From Streptomyces sp. NBC_01224 (GTDB lineage Bacteria > Actinomycetota > Actinomycetes > Streptomycetales > Streptomycetaceae), in the NCBI RefSeq assembly GCF_036002945.1, contig NZ_CP108529.1, forward strand, positions 4,216,001 to 4,280,000: a DNA stretch of 64,000 nucleotides. The letters run 5' to 3'. The notes under the pieces are model-generated. The model saw nothing but the letters and a program-made list of their open reading frames with translations. It was not told the DNA's origin and did no database searches. The translations under genes and the position numbers were made by a program. Shown here in pieces: positions 27,061 through 35,504 of this stretch. The first letter of the stretch is position 1. The number at the start of each line of letters is the position of its first letter.

Positions 27061-27765
27061 ATGGCTGAATTCGTACTGGTGGCAGGCGCGTGGCTCGGAT
27101 CTCAGGCGTGGGACGAGGTGGTGTCGGAGTTGCGTACGGCCGGGCACGGCACCCACCCGGTGACGCTGTCCGGCCTCGCCGAGAAGCAGGGCGTGCAGGC
27201 AGGGCAACAGACCCACGTCCGGGACATCGTCGACGAGGTGGAGCGCCACGACCTCCACGACGTCGTCCTGGTCGGACACAGCTACTCGGGCATCCCGGTC
27301 GGCCAGGCCGCCGAACGCATCGGTGACCGGCTGGCCCGTGTGGTGTTCGTCGACTCCGAGATTCCGGTCGACGGCGAATCGTTCGCCTCCGGCTGGTGGG
27401 CCGGCCGCGAGGCGCTGGAGGCCTCGATCGCCGCGAACGGCGGCTTCTGGGCCCCGCTCACCGCCGCCGACTTCGACGGCCAGGGCCTCACCGACGAGCA
27501 GATCGCCCGGATCGTGGGCGGCTCGACACCTCATCCGGGCACCACGCTGACCGAGCCGGCCGTACTGGCGCGCCCGCTCGGCGAGCTTCCGGCGACCTAC
27601 ATCAAATGCCTGCTCGACGGCGACGAGCCGAACGGCGATGTGGCCAAGCTGCTGGCCGGCAGCGAGCATTGGGAACTGGTCGAGATGGACACCGGCCACT
27701 GGCCGATGTTCTCCCAGCCGCGCGAGCTGGCACGGATCCTGCACCGGTCGGCCGTGGAATCCTGA
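27061..27765 (+). CDS. Alpha/beta hydrolase
   Basis: A 234-residue alpha/beta-hydrolase. The strand-1 region FVLVAGAWLGSQAWDEVVSEL supplies the oxyanion loop, the nucleophile elbow is GHSYSG (about residues 78-83), and the late His lies in DTGHWPMF with an acid in the loop before it. This fold type in actinobacteria includes esterases, C-C hydrolases and pyrethroid or antibiotic esterases. ATG lies about 20 nt behind a TAGGTT-like -10, so the mRNA may be nearly leaderless. The substrate is unknown. Confidence 0.8.
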   Translation: MAEFVLVAGAWLGSQAWDEVVSELRTAGHGTHPVTLSGLAEKQGVQAGQQTHVRDIVDEVERHDLHDVVLVGHSYSGIPVGQAAERIGDRLARVVFVDSEIPVDGESFASGWWAGREALEASIAANGGFWAPLTAADFDGQGLTDEQIARIVGGSTPHPGTTLTEPAVLARPLGELPATYIKCLLDGDEPNGDVAKLLAGSEHWELVEMDTGHWPMFSQPRELARILHRSAVES

Positions 27766-28020
27766 GCCCCGGACCGGACCCCTTCCTCCCAGGGTTCGAA
27801 GTCCGCGACGACCTGTGCGTAGTCGGAAGGGCAGCTGGTCTGACGGACGTACGACGCCTGGACCCCGCGGAGCGGGTGGGGCGGGAAGGCTCTCGTTCCG
27901 GGCGTCGGCGCGGAGGTCATTGCCTCACGGTGGCCGGGCCCGGCCGGTCTCGGAATGCCGTGACCGTGACCGGCAACAAAGAATGTGGTGATCCGGCCCT
28001 CCGGCAGCCATGCTGCCCCC

Positions 28021-28917
28021 ATGACCTCCTCATCGATCGACTCGGCCTCGGACTCCGCGCCTGCCCCCGGCACCTTCGAACTGGGCGGCACCGTCACCAT
28101 CCCCCGGCTCGGCTTCGGCGCGATGCAGCTGCCGGGGCGGTGGAGCGGGCCCGCCGGTGACACCGCGAACGCTGTGGCCGTGGCGCGGCGCGCCGTCGAA
28201 CTCGGGGCGCGGCACATCGACACCGCCGCCTTCTACTTCTCCGACACCCACCGCGCCAACGACCTCCTGCGCGAGGCCCTGTATCCGTACCCCGCGGACG
28301 TCACCATCGCCACCAAGATCGGCCCGCTGCGGGACGAGACCGGTGAGATGTACGCCGAGGCCCGTCCCGATCAGCTGCGCGGGGAGGTGGAGCGGAATCT
28401 GGAGGACCTCGGGGTCGACGTCCTCGACCTGGTGCATCTGCGCGTGGGGCGGCTGGGTTCGGATGTCGCCGAGTCGCTCGGCAAGCGGTTCGCCGTACTG
28501 GCCGCGCTGCGCGAGGAAGGGCTGATCCGGCAGCTCGGCGTCAGCAATGTGACGGCCGGGCAGCTCGCGGAAGCCCGGTCGATCGCACCGGTCGCTGCCG
28601 TGCAGAACCGGTTCGGAGTGCTCGACCAGGCGGACGCCTCGCTCGTCGACGAGTGCGCGGACGCCGGTATCGCGTACATGCCGTTCTTCGCGCTCGGCGG
28701 CGGACACACCGATCTCGGCAGCGAGAACCTGCGAAAGGTCGCGGAGCGGCACGGTGCGACTGCGTTCCAGATCGCCATCGCGTGGGGGCTGGCCCGCTCG
28801 CCCTCCATCGTGCAGATCCCCGGCACCGCTTCCCTCGCCCACCTCGAGGAGAACATGGCCGCCGGCCAACTGGCTCTCGACGAGGCCGACATGGCACTGC
28901 TCGGGCGTCGCCAGTAA
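28021..28917 (+). CDS. Aldo/keto reductase
   Basis: A 298-residue TIM-barrel oxidoreductase. The tetrad is visible: Asp and Tyr in GARHIDTAAFYFSD, Lys in TIATKIGPL, and His in LDLVHLRVG. NADPH-binding features appear late (IPGTASLAHLEENM). AKRs reduce aldehydes and ketones with NADPH; the substrate is not predictable. ATG 28021 is chosen over an in-frame start 36 nt upstream because homologues begin close to TFELGGTVTIPRLGFGAMQL. The 3' end overlaps an MFS remnant in another frame. Confidence 0.88.
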   Translation: MTSSSIDSASDSAPAPGTFELGGTVTIPRLGFGAMQLPGRWSGPAGDTANAVAVARRAVELGARHIDTAAFYFSDTHRANDLLREALYPYPADVTIATKIGPLRDETGEMYAEARPDQLRGEVERNLEDLGVDVLDLVHLRVGRLGSDVAESLGKRFAVLAALREEGLIRQLGVSNVTAGQLAEARSIAPVAAVQNRFGVLDQADASLVDECADAGIAYMPFFALGGGHTDLGSENLRKVAERHGATAFQIAIAWGLARSPSIVQIPGTASLAHLEENMAAGQLALDEADMALLGRRQ

Positions 28918-29023
28918 CCTGCTCGCTCTTCCCGCGCTGACCGCGCTCGGCATGTCGGGGGCGGGGGACGGCGACGCCGGACTCGCATCCGGGCTGTTCA
29001 ACACCACGCAGCAGATCGGCATG
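28910..29023 (+). pseudogene. DHA2 MFS transporter fragment
   Basis: The + frame overlapping the aldo/keto reductase stop encodes NLLALPALTALGMSGAGDGD then AGLASGLFNTTQQIG, which is the helix 12-13 region of 14-helix DHA2 exporters. About 38 residues are left; both ends are cut. TetR-DHA2 pairs are common, and a TetR gene faces it 32 bp away, so its original regulator may have survived the loss of the pump. Confidence 0.7.
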
Positions 29024-29054
29024 CCGGACACCGCCCGTCCACCGCTGCCGCCCA

Positions 29055-29735
29055 TTACTCCTCCCCGAGCCCCGACCGCAGCTGGACGAAGGCGAGTTCG
29101 GCGGCCTCGACCGCACTGCCGTAAGCCTGGTCCGCGCTCTCCCCCGCGTCGATCCGCCGCCAGTTCTCCAGGCCCAGGATGCGCTGCACAGCGATGATCT
29201 GGCCCGCGGCCAGCCTGTCCCGTACCCGGTCGCCCAGCGCACGGGCGAGGGCCGCCTCCGAGCGGCCCTGGTAGGCGTACATGCGGGCCACCAGGGACGG
29301 CGTCCCGTACAGCAACCGCATGAACGCCAGCACCTGAGGCGCATCACAGAGCCCGGTCACCGGGTCGCGCCGCTCCAGGCCGTCCAGGAAGTGGCGGCGC
29401 AGGGCGTCCAGGGGGGACTCGGTGTCCGCGCGGGCTGCGACGACACGGGCCGCCTCGTCCTCATGGTCGGCGAACCGGTGCAGGGCCAGGTCCTCCTTGG
29501 TCGGGAAGTACCGGAACAGCGTCGGCTTGGAGATGTCCGCGGCGGCCGCCACCTCCGCCACCGAGACCTTGTCGAAGCCCCGCTCCAGGAACATCGCGAT
29601 CGCGGCATCGGAGACCGCCTGGTACGTCAGCTGCTTCTTCCGCTCACGCAGGCTCATCGGCACATGGGCCGCAGAGGCTGCGGGGGCCGTATGCACCGCC
29701 GCCCCGGGCCATGATTTCTCTCCGCTCATGACCAT
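29055..29735 (-). CDS. TetR-family transcriptional regulator
   Basis: A 226-residue regulator. The helix-turn-helix spans about residues 28-75 (SLRERKKQLTYQAVSDAAIA, GFDKVSVAEVAAAADISKPT, LFRYFPTKEDLALHRF), followed by an all-helical ligand domain. An extra about 26 residues precede the usual MSLRERKKQ start at 29657, so the real start may be there. It faces a DHA2 exporter fragment, so its former target may be gone. Direct GTCAAG repeats at about 29750-29770 upstream are possible operator halves. Confidence 0.85.
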   Translation of the reverse strand: MVMSGEKSWPGAAVHTAPAASAAHVPMSLRERKKQLTYQAVSDAAIAMFLERGFDKVSVAEVAAAADISKPTLFRYFPTKEDLALHRFADHEDEAARVVAARADTESPLDALRRHFLDGLERRDPVTGLCDAPQVLAFMRLLYGTPSLVARMYAYQGRSEAALARALGDRVRDRLAAGQIIAVQRILGLENWRRIDAGESADQAYGSAVEAAELAFVQLRSGLGEE

Positions 29736-29824
29736 GAAGCGTACGCCTTGACCTCAACCGGACTTGACGTCCGAGGGTGGTCGGACGGGCGCCGGACGAG
29801 CCGGCCGCCGACAGCCGGAACGCT

Positions 29825-30190
29825 GTGGTCCGGACGCGTGCGGTGCTGGTCGGGGAGCTGGGTGGTCCGCAGGTGCTGGTGGCGGCGGAGCTGCCCGAAG
29901 CGGTGGCGGGTCCGGGTGAGGTGGTGATCGAGGTGAGCAACGTTGACATCGGCTTCGTGGAGACCCAGATCCGTTCGGGTGGGTTCAGGGAGTTCTTCCC
30001 GGTCCGGACGCCGTACGTGCCGGGGTCGGCGGCGAGGCCGGCCTGGCGGCCTCCCCGCTGACGGCCGACGGCGGCCGGTTCTCCGCCCACGGGGCCCCGA
30101 CCGGCGGCTTCGCCCCCGCCGACCCGCAGGAGGCGGCACGGCGCTCCATCTCGCTGTCCGGCATCGCGGACATCGAGGCCCGGCCTCGCC
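29825..30190 (+). pseudogene. Quinone oxidoreductase (zinc-type ADH) with internal deletion
   Basis: The N-terminal about 65 residues of an MDR-type quinone reductase are present: VLVGELGGPQVLVAAELPEA, GPGEVVIEVSNVDIGFVETQ, FPVRTPYVPG. Then the frame changes, and at about 30026-30180 the C-terminal part appears: GRFSAHGAPTGGFAPADPQE, AARRSISLSGI. Roughly 200 residues, including the nucleotide-binding fold, are missing between the two, so the gene cannot work. The join lies close to 30024. Confidence 0.7.
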
Positions 30191-30193
30191 CCC

Positions 30194-30560
30194 TCAGTCC
30201 CGCGCCCGCGCCTCCACCAGGGCCTCGACCCCGTCCAGCACGCGTTCGAGCCCGAACCTGAACTCGTGGTCGGGCTCGTCCGGCGTCCCCATCACCTCGG
30301 ACTTCAGCAGCCGGGAGAGCGACGGATGCCGTACGGGGTCGACGAGCCGGTCCAGGGTGCGGGCGTACCCGTCCATCACTTCCTGCGCCGGGATGCCGCG
30401 CGCCTCCACTGCGGCGGCGAGATCACCCGTCAGCAGCGCCGCGTTCCGTACGAACCCGCTGACCAGGAGGATGACGGAGACCTCCTCGCCCGCGCTCAGG
30501 CCGGTGCCTTCGAGAGCCTGGAGGCCCTGCTCCCACCAGGCGACGGAGTTCGACCCGGCG
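30194..30560 (-). pseudogene. TetR regulator, C-terminal half only
   Basis: The minus strand encodes about 120 residues of a TetR_C-like ligand domain (WWEQGLQALEGTGLSAGEEV, LVSGFVRNAALLTGDLAAAV, FRFGLERVLDGVEALVEARA). The DNA-binding half is absent; the frame runs directly into antisense of an ABC-ATPase fragment at 30561. It is probably the remains of a TetR-DrrAB drug-efflux locus. Confidence 0.7.
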
Positions 30561-30723
30561 GCCGGGCTCGTCGGCAGTCCGCAACCGGAGGTGTTCTTCC
30601 TCGACGAGCCGACAACCGGCCTCGGCCCACGCAGCCGACAGCAGCTCTGGCAGGTGGTCCGCGACCCCGTCGGCCAGGACGCCACGGTCCTGCTCACCAC
30701 CCAGTACCTGGAGGAGGCGGAAG
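30561..30723 (+). pseudogene. Drug ABC-transporter ATPase fragment (DrrA-like)
   Basis: About 54 codons read AGLVGSPQPEVFFLDEPTTG then LGPRSRQQLWQVVRD and VLLTTQYLEEAE, the Walker B, D-loop and H-loop neighbourhood of DrrA-type ATPases. The usual H-loop His appears as Gln in TTQYLEEA, as in DrrA. Walker A and the signature motif are missing. It directly adjoins the truncated TetR on the other strand. Confidence 0.75.
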
Positions 30724-30773
30724 GGCCGGCCCCGACCGCACCAACCAACCTTCAGGCTTTTTGGCGCATCACA

Positions 30774-32024
30774 CTAGAACACGTCCGGGCACCAAGCCCG
30801 CCGCGCCGCCCGGAACATCCCGTCCGTCAGTGCCACCGCACCCGGCGTGAGTTCCTCGATGCGGCCCAGGGCCGCCAGTCGGACCGGGGACTCGTCGCCC
30901 AGATAGAGCGTCCCCAACTCCCTTACGTCCAGGGCGAGATCGGCGGACGCCGTGGTGGGGGTGCAGGTGGCGCCGGACGGGGAGGCGTCGAGGTGGTAGC
31001 GGCCGGTGGTCAGGCCCGTGGCGTCGAGGATGTCCAGGGTCAGTGCGCCGGGTACCGCGTAGGTGCGGGCCTCCAGGGCGCGTACGACGTCCAGGACGCG
31101 TATCCACAGCCAGTCCGCCTGGGTCACGATGCGGGCCGCGCGCGGGTCCGGAAGGAGAAGTGGCAGCAGGTCGTCGGGGGCGCGGTGGCCGGTGCGGACC
31201 GTGGTGATCCAGTCGATCGAGCAGACGAAGTGCCACAGCGCGCGCTCCGCGTCCGGGGTGACGGCGATCTGGCCGAGCACCGTGGCCCGGTTCAGCGGCT
31301 GCTTGGCGTCGCCCCAGTTGTCGTCGGCGCGGTAGGCGATCAGGCCGTCGGGCTCGCCGTCCGCGTTGCTGTAGACGGCGTAGAAGGGCTCCGTCCAGGT
31401 CTCGGGGCCGAACAGGTTCTCGCCGGTGTTCAGTTCCCACCAGCGCGTGTCGCGGCTGACCGCGCCGTGCTGCCGGGCGCGCAGCCGCTCGTGGAGGGCC
31501 GGGCCCAGTTTGCGTACGTCCGCGCCGCTCACCAGGTCGATCCGGCCGCCGTCCTGCGCGGAGGGCCCCGACCAGCGCGGGTCGAGGCCCGTCCGCGGTA
31601 CGTCGATCTCCCACTCGGTGGTCCAGGCGGCCGGGCCGAACCCGTACCGCCCGTAGATCGGGTACTCGGCGGCGATCAGCGTGGCGACGACGTCGCCGCG
31701 CTCCTTCGCCGCCGCCAGGTCCGTGGCCATCATCCGGTTGAGCAGCCCGCGACGGCGGTGCGTGGGAGACACCGTGACGTTGGAGACCGCGTCGGCCTGC
31801 ACCGTGGCACCGCCGACGACCGTGAGCTCCTGCGCGAACGAACGGAACGTGGCCACGCACCGCCCGCCGTCGAACGCGCCCTGCGTACGGGCCAGGTCGG
31901 TGTGCGGGAGGCGGTCGGCGACCTCCTCGGCCGTCACCACCGGCGGGCGCAGAAAGCCGGTGTTCAGGGCTTGCCGCCAGCCGGGGAACTCGGATTCGGT
32001 GATCGCACGGACGTCAAGGCGCAT
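30774..32024 (-). CDS. GNAT acetyltransferase, Eis-like
   Basis: A 416-residue protein beginning MRLDVRAITESEFPGWRQAL. It has the Eis layout: an N-terminal GNAT domain with the acetyl-CoA loop VSPTHRRRGLLNRMM, a second degenerate GNAT domain, and a C-terminal SCP2-like domain ending at the free carboxylate used in catalysis. Conserved markers include YPIYGRYGFGPA. Mycobacterial Eis acetylates aminoglycosides and proteins; the Streptomyces paralogues have unclear targets. ATG 32024 is the family start. Confidence 0.85.
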   Translation of the reverse strand: MRLDVRAITESEFPGWRQALNTGFLRPPVVTAEEVADRLPHTDLARTQGAFDGGRCVATFRSFAQELTVVGGATVQADAVSNVTVSPTHRRRGLLNRMMATDLAAAKERGDVVATLIAAEYPIYGRYGFGPAAWTTEWEIDVPRTGLDPRWSGPSAQDGGRIDLVSGADVRKLGPALHERLRARQHGAVSRDTRWWELNTGENLFGPETWTEPFYAVYSNADGEPDGLIAYRADDNWGDAKQPLNRATVLGQIAVTPDAERALWHFVCSIDWITTVRTGHRAPDDLLPLLLPDPRAARIVTQADWLWIRVLDVVRALEARTYAVPGALTLDILDATGLTTGRYHLDASPSGATCTPTTASADLALDVRELGTLYLGDESPVRLAALGRIEELTPGAVALTDGMFRAARRAWCPDVF

Positions 32025-32088
32025 ACACCCCACGCTAGATACCGGCTCACCGAATGTCGCCCGATTTTTCCGCCGACGGGGAATCCGG

Positions 32089-33072
32089 TCAGAACGCTGC
32101 CCGGATCTCGCCGACCTCGCCGCCGCCGCCCAGCAGAGGCGTGCGTCCGATCCGGGAGACCACCGGGGCGTCGATGCCGAGCAGGCGCAGCGACTGTGCC
32201 AGCACCGGGCCGAGTGCCCGCGTCGCACCGTCGTCGATCTTGAAGGCCAGTGCCCGGCCGTCCGCCAGCGCCACCGCCTGCACCGCCTCCGCGCCCATCT
32301 TGGAGAGCGTGCCCGGCACTTCCCGCATCAGCCAGGTGTCGGGGCGGCGCGTTCCGGCCACGTACTCGGGGTGGGCCCGCATCGCGTCGCCGACCCGGCG
32401 CTCCGCCGACCCCGGCTCCGCCAGCACGAACGAACGGAAGGCCCGCGCCAGACCCACCAGGCTGATCGCCATCAGCGGAGCCCCGCACCCGTCCGTACCG
32501 ACCGCCGCGACCGGCTCCCCGGCAGCCTCCTCGACCACCTGGTGGACCAGCTGCTGGAGCGGGTGCGACGGGTCGAGGTACGAGGCCCGGTCCCAGCCGT
32601 TCACCCCGCACACCGCGAGCATCGCCGCGTGCTTGCCGGAGCAGTTCATGGTGATCCGGTCCCGGACGTGGCCCGCGGCGAGATACGCCTCCGCCTCCGC
32701 CGGATCCAGCGGCAGATCGGGCGGGGTCTGCAGATCGCCGGGCGTCAGTCCGTGTTCGGCGAGCATCGTGCGCACGAGTTCGAGGTGGAAGTCCTCGCCC
32801 GAGTGGCTCGCGGCGGCCAGTGCCAGCCGCTCCCCGGACAGATCGAGCCCGGCCCGCAGCACCGCCGCGGCCTGCATCGGCTTGTTGGAGGAGCGCGGGA
32901 AGACCGGCGCCGTCGGGTCGCCCAGAACCCGCTCCACGCTGCCGTCGGCGGCCAGTACGACCAGCGAGCCCCGGTGCCGGCCCTCCACGAAGCCGGACCG
33001 TACGACCTCGGCCAGGACGGGGCGGGCGGGGGATATGGCGGAGGGAGCAGCGGGGGCGGCGCTGGAGGTCAT
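32089..33072 (-). CDS. Asparaginase (asparaginase II family)
   Basis: A 327-residue cytosolic protein of the asparaginase_II family (Rhizobium etli AnsA type), structurally distinct from E. coli AnsA/AnsB. Markers are VVRSGFVEGRHRGSLVVL, a catalytic SSNKPMQAAAV segment, SHSGEDFHLELV, MNCSGKHAAML and GTDGCGAPLMAISL. It would hydrolyse L-asparagine to aspartate and ammonia. Family and length agree well. It lies 64 bp from the Eis-like gene and 46 bp downstream of rsiG on the same strand. Confidence 0.88.
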   Translation of the reverse strand: MTSSAAPAAPSAISPARPVLAEVVRSGFVEGRHRGSLVVLAADGSVERVLGDPTAPVFPRSSNKPMQAAAVLRAGLDLSGERLALAAASHSGEDFHLELVRTMLAEHGLTPGDLQTPPDLPLDPAEAEAYLAAGHVRDRITMNCSGKHAAMLAVCGVNGWDRASYLDPSHPLQQLVHQVVEEAAGEPVAAVGTDGCGAPLMAISLVGLARAFRSFVLAEPGSAERRVGDAMRAHPEYVAGTRRPDTWLMREVPGTLSKMGAEAVQAVALADGRALAFKIDDGATRALGPVLAQSLRLLGIDAPVVSRIGRTPLLGGGGEVGEIRAAF

Positions 33073-33118
33073 GGTGGCCTTCCGGGGACGGGGCGGACCC
33101 GCCCTCGGAAGGGTCGCT

Positions 33119-33772
33119 TCAGGCGAGCAGGTCGTCTACTTGTGCTTCACCATCACGGTACCTGCGGGCGATCTCGGCACTGCAATCGTCAGCGGTCCGT
33201 TGCAGCTGGTGACGGCGTCGGGAGACCTGCTGTTCGTAGCGGACCAGGCGCCCCATCGCGGCGTGCAGCTCTTCGTCCGTACGGGCGTCGAGGTCGGAGA
33301 GTTCGACCTCGGCGAGCGTCTCGGCCGCCAGCCGGCGGTACTCGTCGCTGCGCGGCGTGGTGAGCGTGACATGCCTGGCGGAGGAGCGGTGCCGGGACGG
33401 GGTGTCGGCGAGGATCTCCGAGAGCCGGTCCACCACGGGTGTCTCCGGATCCAGCCTTCGGGCCAGCTCGGCCCGCAGGATGTCGATCCGCCCCTGGACC
33501 AGCCGCCGCACATAGCTGAGGTCGGCCTCGTCGCGCTGCGATTCGCGGCGCAGGGTGCGCAGCTCCGGCAGTCGCAGGCCGTCCAGCTCGGACTGCGGTC
33601 CCGCGGACGGGCCGTCCACGAGACCGTGGCCGGTTCGCTGCACGGGTGGGCGCATGGTGCTGGTGCTGGTGCTGGTGCTGGTGCTGGTGCTGGTGCTGGT
33701 GCTGGTGGTTACGGTGCCGGTGCGCGTGCCCGGCACGGCGCCGGGGGACTGCCCGGTTCCATAGGTACTCAT
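33119..33772 (-). CDS. rsiG: Anti-sigma factor RsiG (c-di-GMP-dependent, binds WhiG)
   Basis: A 217-residue coiled-coil protein. Both copies of the RsiG signature E(X)3S(X)2R(X)3Q(X)3D are exact: E82/S86/R89/Q93/D97 and E180/S184/R187/Q191/D195. In S. venezuelae RsiG binds two c-di-GMP through these motifs and sequesters the sporulation sigma factor WhiG. The N-terminus (residues about 23-39) is a Thr-Ser dipeptide run coded by a hexanucleotide repeat. ATG 33772 is chosen; an ATG four codons earlier is possible. RsiG keeps aerial hyphae from sporulating early by releasing WhiG only when c-di-GMP drops. Confidence 0.93.
   Translation of the reverse strand: MSTYGTGQSPGAVPGTRTGTVTTSTSTSTSTSTSTSTSTMRPPVQRTGHGLVDGPSAGPQSELDGLRLPELRTLRRESQRDEADLSYVRRLVQGRIDILRAELARRLDPETPVVDRLSEILADTPSRHRSSARHVTLTTPRSDEYRRLAAETLAEVELSDLDARTDEELHAAMGRLVRYEQQVSRRRHQLQRTADDCSAEIARRYRDGEAQVDDLLA
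33655..33706 (+). repeat. Hexanucleotide microsatellite (TGGTGC)n in rsiG
   Basis: Eight full copies of TGGTGC plus a partial copy. On the coding strand they give alternating Thr-Ser codons. Being 6 bp long, gain or loss of units keeps the rsiG frame and only changes linker length. Confidence 0.85.
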
Positions 33773-33889
33773 GCTGTTGTCCATCCCCTCGACCGGTGCG
33801 TCGGCGCACCGCCTTCCGAGCATGGTGCCACTCCCGTGGGGGCTGTGTGGATGCTCTGTACCCGTTCAGCCCAAGATAGGTTGGTCTGT

Positions 33890-34339
33890 ATGCGTGCAGT
33901 GGTACAGAGGGTGGACGGTGCGAGCGTCACGGTGTCCGACGGCGCGGGCGCGTCGGGCGGGCCCGAGGTGGTCGGCGAAATCGTCGGCGAGGGGCTGTGT
34001 GTGCTGGTGGGAGTCACCCACGGGGACACCGCGGAGAAGGCGGCGCAGCTCGCCCGCAAGCTCTGGTCGGTCCGCATTCTGGAGGGCGAGAAGTCCTGCT
34101 CCGATGTGAATGCACCACTTCTGGTGATTTCGCAGTTCACTCTCTACGGGGACGCCCGGAAGGGGCGCAGGCCCACGTGGAACGCCGCGGCGCCCGGCGA
34201 GATCGCCGAACCGCTGGTCGACGAGGTGGTGGCACAGCTGCGGGCGCTGGGGGCGCAGGCGGAGACGGGCCGGTTCGGGGCGGACATGCGGGTCTCGCTC
34301 ACGAACCATGGCCCGTTCACCGTCATCATCGAGGTCTGA
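33890..34339 (+). CDS. dtd: D-aminoacyl-tRNA deacylase (Dtd)
   Basis: A 149-residue enzyme that hydrolyses D-amino acids from tRNA, and also Gly-tRNA-Ala, proofreading translation. The family ends are intact: MRAVVQRVDGASVTV at the start, the SQFTLYGDARKGRRP motif (Thr nucleophile region), and the cross-subunit LTNHGPFTVIIEV (NxGP[FV]T) at the C-terminus. ATG lies close behind a TAGGTT-like -10, so the mRNA is probably leaderless. It is divergent from rsiG. Confidence 0.93.
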   Translation: MRAVVQRVDGASVTVSDGAGASGGPEVVGEIVGEGLCVLVGVTHGDTAEKAAQLARKLWSVRILEGEKSCSDVNAPLLVISQFTLYGDARKGRRPTWNAAAPGEIAEPLVDEVVAQLRALGAQAETGRFGADMRVSLTNHGPFTVIIEV

Positions 34340-34429
34340 GCCGGGTCGGTTCCGAGTCGGGTCCGTGTCAGGCCTGAGGCAGGTCGAGCAGTCGGTGCAG
34401 ACGGTCGCGCGTAGAGAATCTACGCACAG

Positions 34430-35395
34430 CTACGGCTCCACCACCGTCTCCTGGGCTGCGGCCGTGTCCCCCGCGAGCAGCTCCGCGTCCACCGCGACGT
34501 TCCGCTTGACCAGGGCCAGTGCGATCGGTCCCAGCTCGTGGTGGCGGGCCGACGTGGTGATGAAGCCCAGCTGACGGCCCTCGGCGCCATCCGCGGCGAG
34601 CCGTACCGGTGTGCCGTGCCCGGGCAGGACGACCTCGCTGCCGTCGAGGTGCAGGAAGACCAGCCGCCGCGGCGGCTTGCCCAGGTTCTGCACCCGGGCC
34701 ACGGTCTCCTGACCGCGGTAGCAGCCCTTCTGGAGGTGGACGGCGGTGCCGATCCAGCCCAGCTCGTGCGGGATGGTGCGGTGGTCGGTCTCGAAGCCGA
34801 GGCGCGGACGGTGCGCCTCGACGCGCAGCGCCTCGTACGCCAGGATGCCGGCCACGGGGCCGTGCCCGGCCGCGTACTTCCCCAGGTCGGCGCGGGGCAG
34901 GAACAGATCCCGGCCGTACGCCGTCTCCCGTACCGTCACGCCGTCCGGGACCTCCGCGATGGAGCCGGCCGGCAGGTACACCACGGCGAAGTCCTCGGTG
35001 CGGTCGGCGACTTCGACCCGGTAGAAGAACTTCATGGATTCCAGATAGGCGACGAGGTCGCCCTGCGTGCCCGGTTCGGCATGCATCCACACGGTCTCGC
35101 CGTCGTCGACGAGATAGAGGGCGTGCTCGATGTGCCCGTTCGCGGTGAGGATCAGGGCCTCGGTGGCCTGTCCCGGGACGAGTTCGCTGACATGCTGGGT
35201 GAGCAGGAGATGCAGCCAGGCCAGCCGGTCGCTGCCGGTGACGGTGACGACGGCGCGGTGCGAGAGGTCGACGAGGCCGGAGCCTTCGGCGAGGGCGCGC
35301 TGCTCGCGGAACAGGTCACCGTAGTGCGCGGCGACGCCTTCGTCGCGGCCTTCGGCGGGGACGGCGCCGGGCAGGGACAGCAGAGGGCTCTTCAT
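34430..35395 (-). CDS. ygfZ: YgfZ/GcvT-like folate-binding protein
   Basis: A 321-residue tetrahydrofolate-binding protein of the YgfZ/CAF17 family, which supports assembly or repair of certain iron-sulfur enzymes. The diagnostic motif KGCYRGQE lies at residues 223-230 with the conserved Cys225. The GcvT-like core (VVTVTGSDRLAWLHLLLTQH; LILTANGHIEHAL) is complete. It is the gene downstream of nur on the same strand, separated by about 300 bp of repeat DNA. Confidence 0.9.
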   Translation of the reverse strand: MKSPLLSLPGAVPAEGRDEGVAAHYGDLFREQRALAEGSGLVDLSHRAVVTVTGSDRLAWLHLLLTQHVSELVPGQATEALILTANGHIEHALYLVDDGETVWMHAEPGTQGDLVAYLESMKFFYRVEVADRTEDFAVVYLPAGSIAEVPDGVTVRETAYGRDLFLPRADLGKYAAGHGPVAGILAYEALRVEAHRPRLGFETDHRTIPHELGWIGTAVHLQKGCYRGQETVARVQNLGKPPRRLVFLHLDGSEVVLPGHGTPVRLAADGAEGRQLGFITTSARHHELGPIALALVKRNVAVDAELLAGDTAAAQETVVEP

Positions 35396-35446
35396 GCGAC
35401 CAGCGTACGACGCGATTTACGGCCGCCCTCCGGCTGCCGGGCGGCC

Positions 35447-35504
35447 CAGGGCCTGTCCGGCGGATCGGACGCGCCCCCGACCATGATCTGCCGGACAGGC
35501 CCTG
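35447..35504. repeat. Inverted repeat, CAGGGCCTGTCCGGC arms
   Basis: Two 20-bp arms (35447-35466 and 35485-35504) match as reverse complements at 19 positions, around an 18-nt loop. This CAGGGCCTGTCCGGC-type hairpin recurs in Streptomyces intergenic DNA. It directly abuts the terminal-repeat element at 35505 and may be a terminator for ygfZ-facing transcription or an element end. Confidence 0.6.

Noticed and set aside
29943..32243. 766-codon + frame
   Set aside because: Mostly antisense of the Eis-like gene; only 30561-30723 is a genuine (ABC) fragment.
33655..33706. Tandem repeat considered as a CRISPR-like array
   Set aside because: Repeats are 6 bp without spacers; it is a coding microsatellite.
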